Assembly (NCBI GenBank): GCA_900759335.1
Contig: CAAEUX010000035.1
Coordinates: forward strand, 1-40,531
DNA: 40,531 nucleotides
Direction: 5' to 3'
Origin: an uncultured Collinsella sp.
GTDB lineage: Bacteria; Actinomycetota; Coriobacteriia; Coriobacteriales; Coriobacteriaceae
This document shows positions 39,993 through 40,531 of the stretch, in pieces. The notes below the pieces were generated by a model. It ran no database searches. It worked only from the letters and a program-made list of their open reading frames with translations, and was not told the DNA's origin. Every line of letters starts with the position of its first letter. Positions within the stretch are counted from its first letter, which is position 1. The position numbers were made by a program, and so were the translations under genes.

Positions 39993-40118
39993 CATGGGTT
40001 CGAACCCGTCGGGGCGCGGAGCTGAGTAAACGCGTGAGCGTTTGCCAGCGCAGCGCGCAAGGCGCGAAAGCGCCGCAGCGGCCGCCTGCGAAGCAGGCTG
40101 AACCCCTGACGGCCCACC
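39993..40118 (+). repeat. tRNA-linked triple-hairpin element, copy C (Lys locus)
   Basis: The copy opens with a T-arm-like CATGGGTTCGAACCCGT (39993-40009) and CGGGGCGCGGAGC. Hairpin 1 is 40026-40045 (loop GTGA). Hairpin 2 is 40061-40074 (GGCGC/GCGCC, loop GAAA). Hairpin 3 is 40084-40098 (GCCTGC/GCAGGC, loop GAA). It ends with GAACCCCTGACGGCCCACC (40100-40118), an exact 19-base copy of the tRNA-Lys 3' end at 39923-39941. GGGTTC at 39996-40001 can pair with GAACCC at 40100-40105 to close the structure. Linkers GCAA before hairpin 2 and GCAGC after it match copy A. Confidence 0.85.
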
Positions 40119-40130
40119 CAAAGATTGCCG

Positions 40131-40161
40131 AGACGGTCAACTTCGGTTGGCCGTCTTTTTT
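40131..40161 (+). terminator. Second terminator, after copy C
   Basis: Stem AGACGGTCAAC/GTTGGCCGTCT (40131-40141, 40146-40156; one G-T pair) with loop TTCG is followed by a T run of six. It stands after the tRNA 3'-end copy just as the first terminator stands after the tRNA itself. Confidence 0.88.
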
Positions 40162-40171
40162 GTCGCCCTTT

Positions 40172-40188
40172 CATGGGTTCGAACCCGT
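40172..40188 (+). repeat. Second T-arm-like sequence
   Basis: CATGGGTTCGAACCCGT is identical over 17 bases to 39993-40009. It again follows a terminator, with TTGTCGCCCTTT between. No hairpins follow this copy. Confidence 0.8.
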
Positions 40189-40383
40189 ATCTGTCTATAT
40201 ATAAGAACGCTTGGCGAACAAAACCCGCCTTTTACCGATGGGAAACAAATAACTGATGCCTTTGGAGTAAAGTAGCGCTCCAGAGATGACCGATGTCTCA
40301 ATACACATAAAACAGCTGGTCATCGCCAATATCAGAAGCCAATGCTTCAGTTTTAACCTCAGTGATGCGACTGAGGGACCTAT
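40189..40383. other. Non-coding stretch, no gene seen
   Basis: This AT-richer spacer carries a hairpin CCTCAGT/ACTGAGG (40357-40363, 40370-40376) and a wider dyad GATGACC/GGTCATC (near 40285 and 40316). Neither has a T run. I see no gene. The stretch may hold the upstream control region of an rRNA operon. Confidence 0.4.
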
Positions 40384-40531
40384 TCATTTGTGAACAAAAT
40401 ATGGAGTGCGCGATTCCCGCCCCCGGCGCCCCTCCCGTCTGGCAATATATCTCCTTGCCGCGCGGCCCGGTGGAACCGGATCAGCCGCGGGGCGTGCACC
40501 TTGAGAACCGGATACTGCGAGGATGGACACA
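40384..40531 (+). other. Possible rRNA operon leader
   Basis: A GC-rich non-coding run ends in CACCTTGAGAACCGGATACT (from about 40497), which resembles the TTGAGAACTC or TTGAAAACTG-type sequences found in pre-rRNA leaders of actinobacteria and Firmicutes. The window stops before any mature 16S or 23S sequence, so this is a pattern match only. Confidence 0.35.

Noticed and set aside
40100..40118. Second tRNA-Lys gene or pseudogene
   Set aside because: Only the last 19 bases of the tRNA are present; there is no D-arm, anticodon arm or 5' acceptor strand nearby.
39873..40174. Small minus-strand frames over tRNA-Lys and copy C
   Set aside because: Their GFEPWTLGLK-type peptide is the well-known false translation of an antisense tRNA.

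Overview
The window is a chromosomal replication-origin region of a high-GC actinobacterium. The best fit is a member of class Coriobacteriia close to Collinsella; this is inferred from gene order and protein style, since no complete rRNA gene is present to confirm it. Seven genes run leftward from about 11.1 kb: a GHKL-ATPase gene, dnaA, dnaN, recF, a dciA-like gene, gyrB and gyrA. Rightward from 11.4 kb run rpmH, rnpA, yidD, yidC, jag, rsmG, three perfect parS sites, parA and parB. Replication therefore starts near 7.8-11.3 kb. The two gaps flanking dnaA (7754-7991 and 11085-11429) share copies of a DnaA-box-like motif, TTTTCAACA. The dnaA-dnaN gap also carries an AT-rich stretch and a DnaA-trio-like run.

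From 16.6 to 27.2 kb are rlmN (minus strand); ddl overlapping a DnaQ-DinG exonuclease-helicase gene; a convergent pair of WYL regulators resembling PafB/PafC; a large membrane protein with an M28-peptidase fold interrupted by a very long disordered insertion; and a small membrane protein. From 27.3 to 30.7 kb lies a 1143-residue cell-wall-anchored adhesin with a predicted internal thioester, SpaA/Cna-B repeats and an LPATG sorting signal.

From 31 to 39.8 kb are tRNA-Gly(CCC), purB, a TSCPD protein coupled to a Tat lipoprotein, an OmpR-type two-component system, purC, a small membrane protein and an M29 aminopeptidase, followed by tRNA-Lys(TTT). The right end looks like the leader of an rRNA operon whose genes lie outside the window.

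The most unusual observation is a structured element found just downstream of both tRNA genes. Each copy follows the tRNA terminator, opens with a T-arm-like sequence, contains three hairpins with GNA or GNNA loops, and ends with a 19-base copy of the 3' end of its own tRNA. The stems differ between the two loci but remain paired, while linkers and loop style are conserved. A decayed partial third copy lies beside tRNA-Gly. I know of no described family with this layout. Other notable points are a GHKL-ATPase/Gln-rich/winged-helix protein directly upstream of dnaA, a 70-residue acidic N-terminal extension on GyrA with Leu at the E. coli Ser83 position, and the split M28-like protein with altered metal ligands.
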